Source of the DNA: Halobacteriovoraceae bacterium
Lineage (GTDB): Bacteria > Bdellovibrionota > Bacteriovoracia > Bacteriovoracales > Bacteriovoracaceae
Assembly (NCBI GenBank): GCA_002715375.1
Contig: PAZA01000094.1
Span: 1-36,040 of the forward strand
Reading direction: 5' to 3'
DNA: 36,040 bases
A program made the translations under genes and the position numbers. Numbering within the stretch: the first letter of the stretch is position 1; every line of letters starts with the position of its first letter. Positions 16,808 to 24,404 of this stretch are shown in pieces. The notes under the pieces are model-generated. The model was not told the origin of the DNA, did not search any database, and saw only the letters and a list, made by a program, of their open reading frames with translations.

Positions 16808-17551
16808 TTACCACCTCCTACTTTCTAAAGACTTCGATGTTAGAAAATAAAAAAAGAGGGAAAAAGAAAAGATATATACGAGGTTATAACTTTTTATAGA
16901 TCCACGGGAGAAACTTTCATAATGAAAAGGTGAACTCAAGTATTGAAAAAAAGTATTCAAAATTTCTATATGAGTTGCATTCACAGTTAAAACCATCAAC
17001 ATCATTCCCAAGAGAAAACAGAAAGTCGTTAAAGCAGATATTATTGGGTTTTCAGTTAGACTTGAACAGAATAAACCTACCCACAGATAAGTAATAATTG
17101 AAAAAACCAATCCTAAATAAGAAGAAATGACTAACCCCCAATCATTATATCCGCTAAAACCCAAAATTATTGGAAATACTATTGTCCACGATAAAATAAA
17201 AAGAGATATAAATAATCCTGCTAAAAATTTTGAAAAAATAATTTGAGTTTGATTTAAATGAGATAAAAAAAGTAAATCCAATGTCTGATGCTTCTTCTCT
17301 TCAGAAAAAAGCTTCATACTTAGTAATGGAACTAAAAACAGAAAAAGAAAATTTATATTTCCAAAAAGAGGTATTAATACTGAGTGAGAAAGGTTCAGAA
17401 GGGTTAAGTTCTTAGCACTAACTATATAGTTAAAAAAAAGCCAACCAATAATGGCATTAAATAAGCCTGTCAGGATATAGACAAGAGGTGATCCAAAATA
17501 ATCATTTAATTCTTTTTTTGTTGTTAGAATTATTCCTCTTAAAAGGTTCAC
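16808..17551 (-). CDS. GldF-like ABC exporter permease
   Basis: A 247-residue ABC-2-type permease with about six helices, ending LTSKSLESRRW. MKLFSEEKKHQTLDLLFLS, after the second helix, is the cytoplasmic signature of GldF/ABC-2 permeases. GTG 17551 overlaps the upstream ATPase stop by 4 nt (GTGA), and AAGGAG lies 8 nt upstream. With the ATPase and the GldG-like protein it would form the transport core. The exported substrate of this family is unknown. Confidence 0.85.
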   Translation of the reverse strand: MNLLRGIILTTKKELNDYFGSPLVYILTGLFNAIIGWLFFNYIVSAKNLTLLNLSHSVLIPLFGNINFLFLFLVPLLSMKLFSEEKKHQTLDLLFLSHLNQTQIIFSKFLAGLFISLFILSWTIVFPIILGFSGYNDWGLVISSYLGLVFSIITYLWVGLFCSSLTENPIISALTTFCFLLGMMLMVLTVNATHIEILNTFFQYLSSPFHYESFSRGSIKSYNLVYIFSFSLFFYFLTSKSLESRRW

Positions 17552-18537
17552 AGTACACTCTCCTTTAAAGCATTTTCCTTTAAAATACCCTCGGCAGTTG
17601 CCAGTCTAAAAATTTCCTCAACACCAATACTTTCTTCTCTAAAAGAGAGAAGTTCACAATTTTTTTCAACAAGAAAATGACAAACCTCTGATCGGTAATC
17701 ATCCGTTTTAGGCATTTTTAGATTAAGCAAATATTCTTCGCTTTTTTGTTCATTTTTTTTCTCATAATTCAAATTTAGACTTTCACCAAATTTAACTCTA
17801 AAGGCTTTAAAAATGTCTTCATTAAACTTTCGAACCTCTACTTTAAACGATCTTTGCTGTTGAAAAAGGGACCTTATTTCGGAAAGTGATCCATTTTGAA
17901 TGACTTTTCCCTCTTTTATAATGGTAATTTCTGAACAAAGATTTTGTACTTCATTAAGAAGGTGACTTGATAAAAGAAGTGTCCTCTCCCCTTTGAGTTC
18001 CATAATGAGCTTCCTCATTTCATCCACAGCTTCAGGATCTAAGCCCCTTGTAGGTTCATCCAAAAGCACAACCTCTGGATCGTGGACTAGTGCCTGAGCA
18101 ACTCCAACTTTCTGAGTGTAACCCAACGATAGATTACCAATACGGCGACCCATGACTTTTTCAAGTCCACATTGAGTTAATATGGTCTCAACCCGCTTTT
18201 TAACTTTAGACCTTGGAACCCCTCTAATTCCTGCGACAAATTTAATATACTCTTTTACCTTCATACTCTGATAAAGAGGTGGATTTTCTGGCAAAAAGCC
18301 TATACTTCTTTTCAATTGATCAAAATGCGTTTCTAATTTCAGTCCTTCAACAAGAACTTCTCCAGAACTTGGGACCAAAAGGCCACAAATCATTTTCATC
18401 GTTGTTGACTTCCCTGACCCATTTGGGCCCAAAAAGCCATGTATCGAACCCTTCTTTACAGAAAAAGTCATGTTAGTGACGGCTTTTATTTGAGCAAATT
18501 CTTTAGTCAAATTGTTGACCTCAATTGCATTTTCCAA
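17548..18537 (-). CDS. GldA-like ABC exporter ATPase
   Basis: A 329-residue ABC ATPase. The Walker A motif is GPNGSGKST (37-45), the signature LSLGY (136-140, where LSGGQ is canonical), and Walker B LLDEPT (158-163). The H-loop is in LLLSSHLL. A C-terminal extension (about 230-329) is typical of GldA/CcmA-type exporter ATPases. The probable start is TTG 18537, with AGGGG about 9 nt upstream; no in-frame ATG is available. It is first in the five-gene operon and divergent from the DHH phosphoesterase gene. Confidence 0.87.
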   Translation of the reverse strand: MENAIEVNNLTKEFAQIKAVTNMTFSVKKGSIHGFLGPNGSGKSTTMKMICGLLVPSSGEVLVEGLKLETHFDQLKRSIGFLPENPPLYQSMKVKEYIKFVAGIRGVPRSKVKKRVETILTQCGLEKVMGRRIGNLSLGYTQKVGVAQALVHDPEVVLLDEPTRGLDPEAVDEMRKLIMELKGERTLLLSSHLLNEVQNLCSEITIIKEGKVIQNGSLSEIRSLFQQQRSFKVEVRKFNEDIFKAFRVKFGESLNLNYEKKNEQKSEEYLLNLKMPKTDDYRSEVCHFLVEKNCELLSFREESIGVEEIFRLATAEGILKENALKESVL

Positions 18538-18583
18538 AATTTCAAACCCCTGGATATTTCAACTTCACACCTAATTCCTCAAA

Positions 18584-18592
18584 ATTTTATCA
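18584..18592 (-). promoter_or_regulatory. Extended -10 promoter for the gld-like operon
   Basis: Minus strand TGA-TAAAAT (18592-18584), an extended -10 one base off consensus; the -35 is poor (TTTTCC). The predicted start near 18577 gives a leader of about 40 nt to the TTG at 18537. Confidence 0.4.
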
Positions 18593-18671
18593 AAAACCCT
18601 TAAAAAGGAAAAACCTATCTATTCCCTTAATTAAAACTCAAGCTTTGAGTTGTCTTCCCGATTTTAGATGT

Positions 18672-19655
18672 ATGGACCTCATTAAAAAATTTAAACAACT
18701 CATTGATAAGGCCGAAAGCATTATCATCTCAACCCATATCTTTCCAGATGCCGATGGTATAGGTAGTCAAATCGCTCTTTGCCTTGCTCTTTCAAAACTC
18801 AACAAAAAAGTGTACTGCGTTAATGAAGAGGGCCTCCTTCCCCGTTATTTATATCTCGATGAAGAAAAAAGAGTCTATCCTTATAATCGCTTTAAAAAAA
18901 AAGTTAAGGACTTTAAACCCGACCTTTTTATTGTTGTAGACACCTATTCCATTGACCGCATTGGAGACAATGTTAGGCGCTTGGCCATGGAAGCAAAGAA
19001 TCTTCTTTTTATCGATCATCATCCCTGCCCACCCGAACTAATGAGCCTGCATTGCATTGATACTAGCGCTTCCGCCACCGGAGAATTGGCAGGAAATTTA
19101 ATTCAATCCCTTGGCATACCTCTCTCTAAAGAGATTAGTCTCCCCCTTTATACATCCATTCTTATCGATACAAGTAGCTTCCGCTACCCTACAGTTAGCG
19201 GAAAAACTCATAGACTTTTGGCCCAACTACTTGACTCAGGTATTCAACCCTCCATTGCTTACAATAAGATATATGGGACTAAAGAAGTTCCATATTTAAA
19301 ACTTCTTGGAAAAATTTTAAGCGAAACTAAACTGATCGAAGAGGGAACAGTTGCCTGGATTTGTCTTTATGAAAACCAATTAAAGAAATACAATGTTGAT
19401 TATGAGGACACGCATGGCTTCATTAACCACCTTCTTATTTTAAAAAAGATCAAAGTAGCTTGTATGTTTAAAGAAAGAGGGGAAAATGTGAAAATAAGCT
19501 TTAGGTCGACTGGTGATGTTAATGTGGAATTTCTCGCACAGGCGCTAGGAGGTGGGGGCCATAGGCACTCTGCCGCCACAACTCGAAGAGGCTCTATGAA
19601 GGAAGTTGTTCCAGAAGTCATCACCAAAATCAAACTTATGCTCAAGGAGAGGTAA
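18672..19655 (+). CDS. DHH/DHHA1 phosphoesterase (NrnA-like nanoRNase/pAp phosphatase)
   Basis: A 327-residue metal-dependent phosphoesterase. The DHH domain has H22, D26 and D28 in STHIFPDADG, D90 in FIVVDTYS, and D115-H116-H117 in IDHHPCP. The C-terminal DHHA1 domain has the substrate-binding GGGGHRHSAA (293-302). NrnA-type enzymes degrade 2-5 nt RNAs and 3'-phosphoadenosine 5'-phosphate; some members of this family cleave pApA instead. I chose ATG 18672 because the family starts just before this point. The in-frame ATG at 18525 would overlap the divergent ATPase start. The Shine-Dalgarno site is weak. The receiver gene follows by 4 nt. Confidence 0.87.
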   Translation: MDLIKKFKQLIDKAESIIISTHIFPDADGIGSQIALCLALSKLNKKVYCVNEEGLLPRYLYLDEEKRVYPYNRFKKKVKDFKPDLFIVVDTYSIDRIGDNVRRLAMEAKNLLFIDHHPCPPELMSLHCIDTSASATGELAGNLIQSLGIPLSKEISLPLYTSILIDTSSFRYPTVSGKTHRLLAQLLDSGIQPSIAYNKIYGTKEVPYLKLLGKILSETKLIEEGTVAWICLYENQLKKYNVDYEDTHGFINHLLILKKIKVACMFKERGENVKISFRSTGDVNVEFLAQALGGGGHRHSAATTRRGSMKEVVPEVITKIKLMLKER

Positions 19656-19659
19656 AGGC

Positions 19660-20019
19660 ATGTCTAAAAAAGTAATTTTAGTTGCAGATGATATAGAAGA
19701 CGTCCGCCAAGCAATAATGAGAACTCTAGGTGAAGACAATTTCACTTTTCTTGAAGCCTCGTCCGGTGACGCTGCTATCGCTATCGTTCAAAAGCAAAAA
19801 GTTGACCTTATTCTCTCTGACATTGCCATGCCAAAAGGCAATGGAATTGAACTATTGGAAAAATTAAGGACGGTAGAAAACCCACCAAAAATTATTCTTG
19901 TTACAGGTTATGCTTCAATGTTCTCAGGAAGCCCTTCAGGAGTAAAACCTTCGGCCATTATTGAAAAACCTTATAGGGCCTCTGACCTCGTTCATCTTGT
20001 CGATGAAACCCTCAAGTAA
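19660..20019 (+). CDS. Stand-alone receiver (CheY-like) protein
   Basis: A 119-residue single-domain response regulator with D10/D11, phospho-acceptor D54 (LILSDIAMP), a T in LVTGYA and K in IIEKPY. There is no output domain, so it probably acts by protein interaction or phosphorelay. ATG 19660 is preceded by AAGGAGAGG inside the end of the DHH gene; an earlier in-frame start lies within that gene and lacks a Shine-Dalgarno site. Tight spacing implies co-transcription with the phosphoesterase gene. No kinase is adjacent. Confidence 0.85.
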   Translation: MSKKVILVADDIEDVRQAIMRTLGEDNFTFLEASSGDAAIAIVQKQKVDLILSDIAMPKGNGIELLEKLRTVENPPKIILVTGYASMFSGSPSGVKPSAIIEKPYRASDLVHLVDETLK

Positions 20020-20047
20020 ATCATTCAGGCGTTAAATAAAAAAAACT

Positions 20048-20440
20048 CTAGCCTTCTAGAATTTTACCTAAAACTTCTCTTTCCTTTTCTGAAAAGGGAA
20101 AAGTTCCTCCGCTCAAAGCGTCTTTTAATTTACCTATCGTAGCTGGGTCTCTAGGGTCATTCGAAAGATCTCCGGGTGCTTTTCCTTCATGAGTTCCTTC
20201 TACTTCTGCCTTATTATTTCCCTTGGAAAGTTGTCCATAACTATTCTTTTTCTTATTTTCCATTTCTTTTATTTTTTCCCTAATCTCATCTTCAGACAGA
20301 TTTTTAGTCCTTAGACTTGGCGCGTCACCACCCTTTACTACCTCTTGCCCTGCTTTTAATGATTTAGCCCCTGGCATATCCCCTTTTCCCCTGATCATAT
20401 TACTTTTTGGGGGTAAGGCGTTTGAAGTAAAAACATTCAT
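20048..20440 (-). CDS. Low-complexity hydrophilic protein, unknown
   Basis: A 130-residue protein with no signal peptide or membrane helix, rich in Lys, Gly, Glu and Asp, and probably disordered (PGAKSLKAGQEVVKGGDAP, NKKKNSYGQLSKGNN). A short helix-prone end reads SEKEREVLGKILEG. ATG 20440 follows GAGGAG, and the Shine-Dalgarno site supports a real gene. That site lies inside a small hairpin (20440-20454). It is divergent from the HAD gene. No family recognised. Confidence 0.6.
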   Translation of the reverse strand: MNVFTSNALPPKSNMIRGKGDMPGAKSLKAGQEVVKGGDAPSLRTKNLSEDEIREKIKEMENKKKNSYGQLSKGNNKAEVEGTHEGKAPGDLSNDPRDPATIGKLKDALSGGTFPFSEKEREVLGKILEG

Positions 20441-20454
20441 ATGAGCTCCTCATA
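20440..20454 (-). promoter_or_regulatory. Hairpin over the ribosome binding site of the 130-residue gene
   Basis: Minus strand TATGAG-GAG-CTCATA, a perfect 6-bp stem with a 3-nt loop. It contains the GAGGAG Shine-Dalgarno sequence and ends on the A of the ATG. Confidence 0.4.
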
Positions 20455-20483
20455 GTAAATTAGGAAGGAATCGTGAATAGGGA

Positions 20484-20512
20484 TTGATCTTTCCTTTATA
20501 AGGAATTATAAC
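20484..20512 (+). promoter_or_regulatory. HAD gene promoter with palindrome in the spacer
   Basis: TTGATC (20484-20489), a 17-bp spacer, then TATAAC (20507-20512). The spacer contains the perfect inverted repeat TTCCTT-TAT-AAGGAA (20491-20505). On the minus strand TATAAT (20510-20505) could serve the divergent gene, so the palindrome could control both. The leader to the HAD ATG is about 31 nt. Confidence 0.55.
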
Positions 20513-20549
20513 ACGTCACAAAATTCAATTGACCAAGGTAAGGTTTTCT

Positions 20550-21242
20550 ATGGCAGTGGACAAACTTGATAAAAAAGCACTTGAAAATGATTTCAAAGGT
20601 CATAATTCTTTTCTCTTTGATATGGATGGAACAATTATACAATCAGAGCCCATCCATGCCTTGGCACTCCAAATAATTTTAAAAGACGTTGGTCTTAATT
20701 TAAAACTCTCTACCCTGGAAAATGACTTTATTGGATTGCCTGACCCAGATGTTTATAGAAGAGTCTTTAAAGAAGGTCATTACGGACCAATTTTAAGCAA
20801 GACAGTCTCAAGTGAAGACGAGTTTATCGACATAAAAAATAAAGTTATTTCAGAAATTATTGAAAACATACCCTCTATTGAGTTTCAGAAACTTCTGATC
20901 CCAGGCTTGGCCGATTTTTTAAAAGAAATAAAAGCAAACAAACTTTTTTTGGGTCTTGTCAGTGCTAGTGAGGAGCCCATTATTCATTTAATTCTGGAAA
21001 AGGCAAAAATTTTGGATCTTTTCGATATAGTTACACCAAGGCTAAAGAATAAGCCAAATAAACCAGACCCATTCCCATACGTGTCCACAATGGATCAACT
21101 TGGAGCCTCACCTGAAAAAACGATTATCTTTGAAGACTCTGAATCCGGCCTAAAAGCTGCCAATTCTTCAGGTGCAGGAAAAGTCATTAAGGTTAAATGG
21201 AAGTTAAAAGATAATGACTTTTATTCAAATTCTTTTTTATGA
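20550..21242 (+). CDS. HAD-superfamily hydrolase (phosphatase/phosphoglucomutase-like)
   Basis: A 230-residue cytosolic HAD protein. Motif I is FLFDMDGT with nucleophile D24 and D26; a helical cap follows. Motif II is LVSASEE, the motif III Lys is in KPNKPDPFPY, and motif IV is IIFEDSESGL. The cap and length fit the beta-phosphoglucomutase/phosphoglycolate phosphatase subgroup; the substrate is not determined. ATG 20550 follows AAGGTAAGG. The TTG at 20529 is rejected because it overlaps that site. The last 6 bp overlap the convergent secreted-protein gene. Confidence 0.83.
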   Translation: MAVDKLDKKALENDFKGHNSFLFDMDGTIIQSEPIHALALQIILKDVGLNLKLSTLENDFIGLPDPDVYRRVFKEGHYGPILSKTVSSEDEFIDIKNKVISEIIENIPSIEFQKLLIPGLADFLKEIKANKLFLGLVSASEEPIIHLILEKAKILDLFDIVTPRLKNKPNKPDPFPYVSTMDQLGASPEKTIIFEDSESGLKAANSSGAGKVIKVKWKLKDNDFYSNSFL

Positions 21243-22808
21243 GCTACTGGGATTTAAAAGAAATATTTGCCAATCCCAATTAGTTTTTTCATCGTTCCTA
21301 AGTTCTATAAGCTCAGGCTCTTCTTCATCATCCAAATCATTTAAAACATAAAAACGTTTGCCTAAAACATTCGTCATATTATAGAGACCCAAATGCCTTT
21401 TATGCTCAATCATAAACTTAAGATAGAGCAATAGAACTGGAAGTTTTTTTGATCCAAAAGCTCTTTCATCCCTCATTTTTTTTATAAAGGTAAAGTCTTC
21501 AAAATCAGCAAACTGAACCTTAAGCCTAAGAGATACATCTTCATTAAAAAGGAAATCTTTTTTAAATTTTCTCATATTCAAAGGAATTTTCTCCATACCA
21601 GTTTTTTTAAGAACATAAGAAGTTTTTTTGAATTGCGATCCCTCTATTTTAAGTTTTTTTAATTTTCCTTCCTTAGAATAACCTCCTGTATTTAAGTTTT
21701 TTGAGTCAGATTTTAAGACGACCTTAAGCCTTTCCTTTGACGACGATTTTATGCTTTTTTTAACTCTTTTTCTTTTTAAAGGAGAAGATTTTATCAAAAA
21801 GTCCCCTAATCCTTTTTTTTCAAAACCTTTCAGTGAACCATACAAAAAAAGCTCTCCTTGGAGGTATCTTTTCTCTTTTTTTCTAAGATTTTCCAAAATC
21901 ATAGAGGTAGACATACTAAGGTGATCATTTGAAACCTCTTGCCCTTTAAAAACTTCTATAAACCTTTTTAAGCACTTCCTTTGAAATCCCCCTTGGTCAA
22001 TCTTTCCCAAGACATGCGAAAATTCCAACAAAAGTTCCATTTCTTTTATCTTATGAAGGCCAAATAATGAGTCTTTTTCAGAACAAATGTTTTCGATGCT
22101 CTTTCTTATACTTTTGCATCCCCATTTTAATACCTTTTTAATTTTTTCATCATTTAGTTTCTCGCAGCCACCTTTCCCTTTTCTTAAACACCACAATTGA
22201 TATGTATTTTGAAGAACTCCTAAAGTACCATCTCTTTTCTCATCACCAGAAATAACATCCAACAATTTTCTCTTTAACCTTTTCTTAAATGCTTTATATC
22301 TACCTCCCTTCTTACTAAGATTTTGCAATCTTCCAACAAATCCATTCATTTCATCAGATTGTGGACTGCAATTTCCAAAGATGACTTTAGGACTAATTTC
22401 GCAAGTATTACTTTTGTCTCTTATTTTTTTCCCATAGCCATAATGAATTTTTAAACTTTCGTATAAATAGCTAATGGAAAGGAGTCTAAATAGGTATCTA
22501 AGGTAAGCCTCATTCTTTTTAAATACGGCCAAAGGACAATCCGAGTTGACTAGAAAATCATGGCGCCAAAAAGTTCTTAAGGCCAAAACTTCAGGGCTAA
22601 TTGAGTGAAAGGTGAAGTTATTTTTATAAAGCCCATCCAGGAAAAAGTTTCCTTTTCCTGGTCGCTGTAAATTAGAGGGATAGGGATAGTCATCTAAAGA
22701 AGGACCTTTATAAATCCTTTCTTCTTTTTCACCCAAAAAAATCGAGGAATGTGAGGCATGGCTCCATAGAACCACTAGAACAAGACTCCATTGATAAATA
22801 AACCTCAT
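21237..22808 (-). CDS. Large secreted Lys-rich protein, unknown
   Basis: A 523-residue protein with a signal peptide (hydrophobic about 5-16, likely cleavage near SHASHS). The mature part is Lys/Leu-rich and mostly helical. It has paired cysteines (NTCEISP, FGNCSP, LWCLRKGKGGCEK, KWGCKSI, NICSEK) that may form disulphides in the periplasm. The C-terminus (DLDDEEEPELIELRNDE) is acidic. I recognise no domain. ATG 22808 has AAAGGA 10 nt upstream, and the start codon lies in one arm of a 16-bp inverted repeat. It follows the TatT-like gene on the same strand by 91 bp. Confidence 0.7.
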   Translation of the reverse strand: MRFIYQWSLVLVVLWSHASHSSIFLGEKEERIYKGPSLDDYPYPSNLQRPGKGNFFLDGLYKNNFTFHSISPEVLALRTFWRHDFLVNSDCPLAVFKKNEAYLRYLFRLLSISYLYESLKIHYGYGKKIRDKSNTCEISPKVIFGNCSPQSDEMNGFVGRLQNLSKKGGRYKAFKKRLKRKLLDVISGDEKRDGTLGVLQNTYQLWCLRKGKGGCEKLNDEKIKKVLKWGCKSIRKSIENICSEKDSLFGLHKIKEMELLLEFSHVLGKIDQGGFQRKCLKRFIEVFKGQEVSNDHLSMSTSMILENLRKKEKRYLQGELFLYGSLKGFEKKGLGDFLIKSSPLKRKRVKKSIKSSSKERLKVVLKSDSKNLNTGGYSKEGKLKKLKIEGSQFKKTSYVLKKTGMEKIPLNMRKFKKDFLFNEDVSLRLKVQFADFEDFTFIKKMRDERAFGSKKLPVLLLYLKFMIEHKRHLGLYNMTNVLGKRFYVLNDLDDEEEPELIELRNDEKTNWDWQIFLLNPSSS

Positions 22809-22871
22809 TTTTTCAAAGTCCTTTCGACAGACAGATCCTCAATAAATCCCTCTTCGAAAAAATGAGGTTTA
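22799..22871 (-). promoter_or_regulatory. Inverted repeat occluding a start codon
   Basis: Arms at 22799-22814 and 22856-22871 are perfect 16-bp reverse complements separated by 41 nt. In minus-strand mRNA the 3' arm (GAAAAAAUGAGGUUUA) carries the AUG of the 523-residue secreted protein. The Shine-Dalgarno AAAGGA (22824-22819) lies in the loop close to the stem. Folding would block initiation. Confidence 0.6.
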
Positions 22872-22899
22872 AATTAACTTAAACAGGACCTATCTCTCA

Positions 22900-23898
22900 T
22901 TAAAAAATATCATCCTTATTCTTTTCCACTATTTCATTAAGAATGGAGTACCTCTTCAGAGCTATCGCTTGATAAAAACCGAGGTTTGGGTTTTCAAAAA
23001 CCTTGTGATTCTTATACCCAGGCATCCACTTCAGCTTATCTTGAAAAAGCTTCTCAGCTTTTTTCATAAATAACTTTTGTTTCTGCCAGTCCTCTTCTTC
23101 ACCACCCTCCATAATAAAATATTGGGTATAGACCATTCTACCTAACCAATTGTGGGGGTTTTCCTTAAAAAACTTTTTAAAAATTCCTGCAGCTTTATCT
23201 CTATTTCCAAATGGCTTAGAAACTTCATAGCCTCCATAAAATATATCGCAAGCACCGTGACTTATATTTCGGTCTTTTCCACATACCCAATCAAAGAGAC
23301 CCTTAGCAACCGGTAGCTGACCTGCAAGGGCCATTTTATCCTTTCCGTATAAGTTGATGAGACCTGCTAAAGAATATCCAGTAAAAAGTGCTCCAGTCAG
23401 ATGATGACTTGAATCAGACAAATTATTATCCAATAAGGATTTGATTCCATCTTTCTTCCTCATATTTGTATTAAGATCTTTTTGGCTTATTCCTCTTAAC
23501 TTTAAAAAACGAAGACCAAATTTGAGTGCTTTTGAATAATTTACAATGGCCTGCTCCCTATGAACTGAGTAATCCTTCTTCTCAGGATATAAGTCTTTTA
23601 AGTAAAGCGTCTCATTTATTCCAAAAGCATATCCTGCATATCCTCTTGCCAAGTTCACAAGCAATTTTTCGTCCTCAGGTTTTGCTGAAAGGAGGACCTC
23701 CATAAGCTTTAAATTGCCTGGCACTCCTTGCCTAAAGGTTTCCCAATTATTTTCTTCCTCCAAAGATGTCGATGCTTCATAAAGTAGATCAGAACCAGCA
23801 CCAATGGCCATCCTCTGAATGCTGCTGCAAGAACTAAAAAGGCAAAGTAGGAAACTTAGACAAACAAACCTTATTAACAACCGCTTATCCCAAAACAT
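22900..23898 (-). CDS. TatT-like lipoprotein (TRAP transporter T-component family)
   Basis: A 332-residue envelope lipoprotein. The signal peptide ends LFSSC (lipidated C24), followed by SSIQRMAIGAGSDLLYEAS, which is typical of TatT. The body is helical and TPR-like, with ANLARGYAGYAFG-type repeats (here VNLARGYAGYAFG), ALFTGYSLAGLINLYG and a C-terminal YQAIALKRYSI. TatT homologues associate with TRAP substrate-binding proteins, but no TRAP permease is nearby. ATG 23898 follows GGGAGGA with 6-7 nt spacing. An upstream in-frame ATG (23964) would put 22 residues before the signal peptide. Confidence 0.78.
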   Translation of the reverse strand: MFWDKRLLIRFVCLSFLLCLFSSCSSIQRMAIGAGSDLLYEASTSLEEENNWETFRQGVPGNLKLMEVLLSAKPEDEKLLVNLARGYAGYAFGINETLYLKDLYPEKKDYSVHREQAIVNYSKALKFGLRFLKLRGISQKDLNTNMRKKDGIKSLLDNNLSDSSHHLTGALFTGYSLAGLINLYGKDKMALAGQLPVAKGLFDWVCGKDRNISHGACDIFYGGYEVSKPFGNRDKAAGIFKKFFKENPHNWLGRMVYTQYFIMEGGEEEDWQKQKLFMKKAEKLFQDKLKWMPGYKNHKVFENPNLGFYQAIALKRYSILNEIVEKNKDDIF

Positions 23899-24224
23899 AC
23901 TGAAATCCTCCCACATTAATAAATAATAGTTATTGATTTTAAAGACAAAAACCGAGATGTCCAAAAATTAACTTTATTTTTTGTTTTAGAAAAATATGTT
24001 AATATAATCAATACGGTCCAGGCTAAACCAATGTCTGGCAAAAATTTGTCCAATAGTAAGGGGAAGTCATTGTTAAAAACAAACAACAAAAAAGAATCTA
24101 CTTCCCTATGCGACATTAGGTAATTTCACACACAACAGGTTTTTTCTTTGTCGCTTTGTGGCCTTCAGCATGGAGGAAATGTGGGTTCTCATTTTTGAAC
24201 ATCACGTTCTGAAGGAGCATAAGA
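23899..24224. other. Divergent intergenic region with promoter and possible long leader
   Basis: This 326-bp region separates the TatT-like gene (minus) from the 59-residue ORF (plus). It holds a plus-strand promoter candidate at 23981-24008. Downstream are two short inverted repeats: CCAG/CTGG at about 24019-24038 and GGGAAGT (24061-24067) with ACTTCCC (24100-24106). A minus-strand ORF here lacks a Shine-Dalgarno site. No tRNA or known RNA family is recognised. Confidence 0.5.
23981..24008 (+). promoter_or_regulatory. Promoter candidate with consensus -10
   Basis: TTGTTT (23981-23986), a 16-bp spacer, then a perfect TATAAT (24003-24008). Predicted start is near 24015, leaving about 210 nt before the 59-residue ORF. 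Confidence 0.4.
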
Positions 24225-24404
24225 ATGAAGACTTTAAAAAAATCAAACAATCATAATACGGAATCTTTTTCTTTGAGAAAAGACTTTGCTTCAAGTTTAA
24301 AGCCTAAAGCCTTTCCAAAAACGACCTGTGTAAAACCACAAAGATCAATAAAGGGCATGAAAAGTGTAAGACCACCGTCTAAAAGTTTTGTTAAAGAGGA
24401 GTAA
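24225..24404 (+). CDS. 59-residue basic protein, unknown
   Basis: A short ORF preceded by GAAGGAG with a 7-nt spacer, a strong Shine-Dalgarno site. The product is very basic (about 14 Lys and 4 Arg) with a single Cys. It has no hydrophobic segment and has Pro/Ser/Lys-rich stretches (SLKPKAFPKTTC, RSIKGMKSVRPPSKS). It looks disordered and could bind nucleic acid or a membrane; that is inference. Its last 14 bp overlap the convergent secreted-protein gene. No family recognised. Confidence 0.55.
   Translation: MKTLKKSNNHNTESFSLRKDFASSLKPKAFPKTTCVKPQRSIKGMKSVRPPSKSFVKEE

Noticed and set aside
23916-24116. Minus-strand 66-codon hydrophobic ORF upstream of the TatT-like gene
   Set aside because: No Shine-Dalgarno site, overlaps the well-supported start region of the TatT-like gene, and low-complexity AT-rich sequence explains the hydrophobicity.
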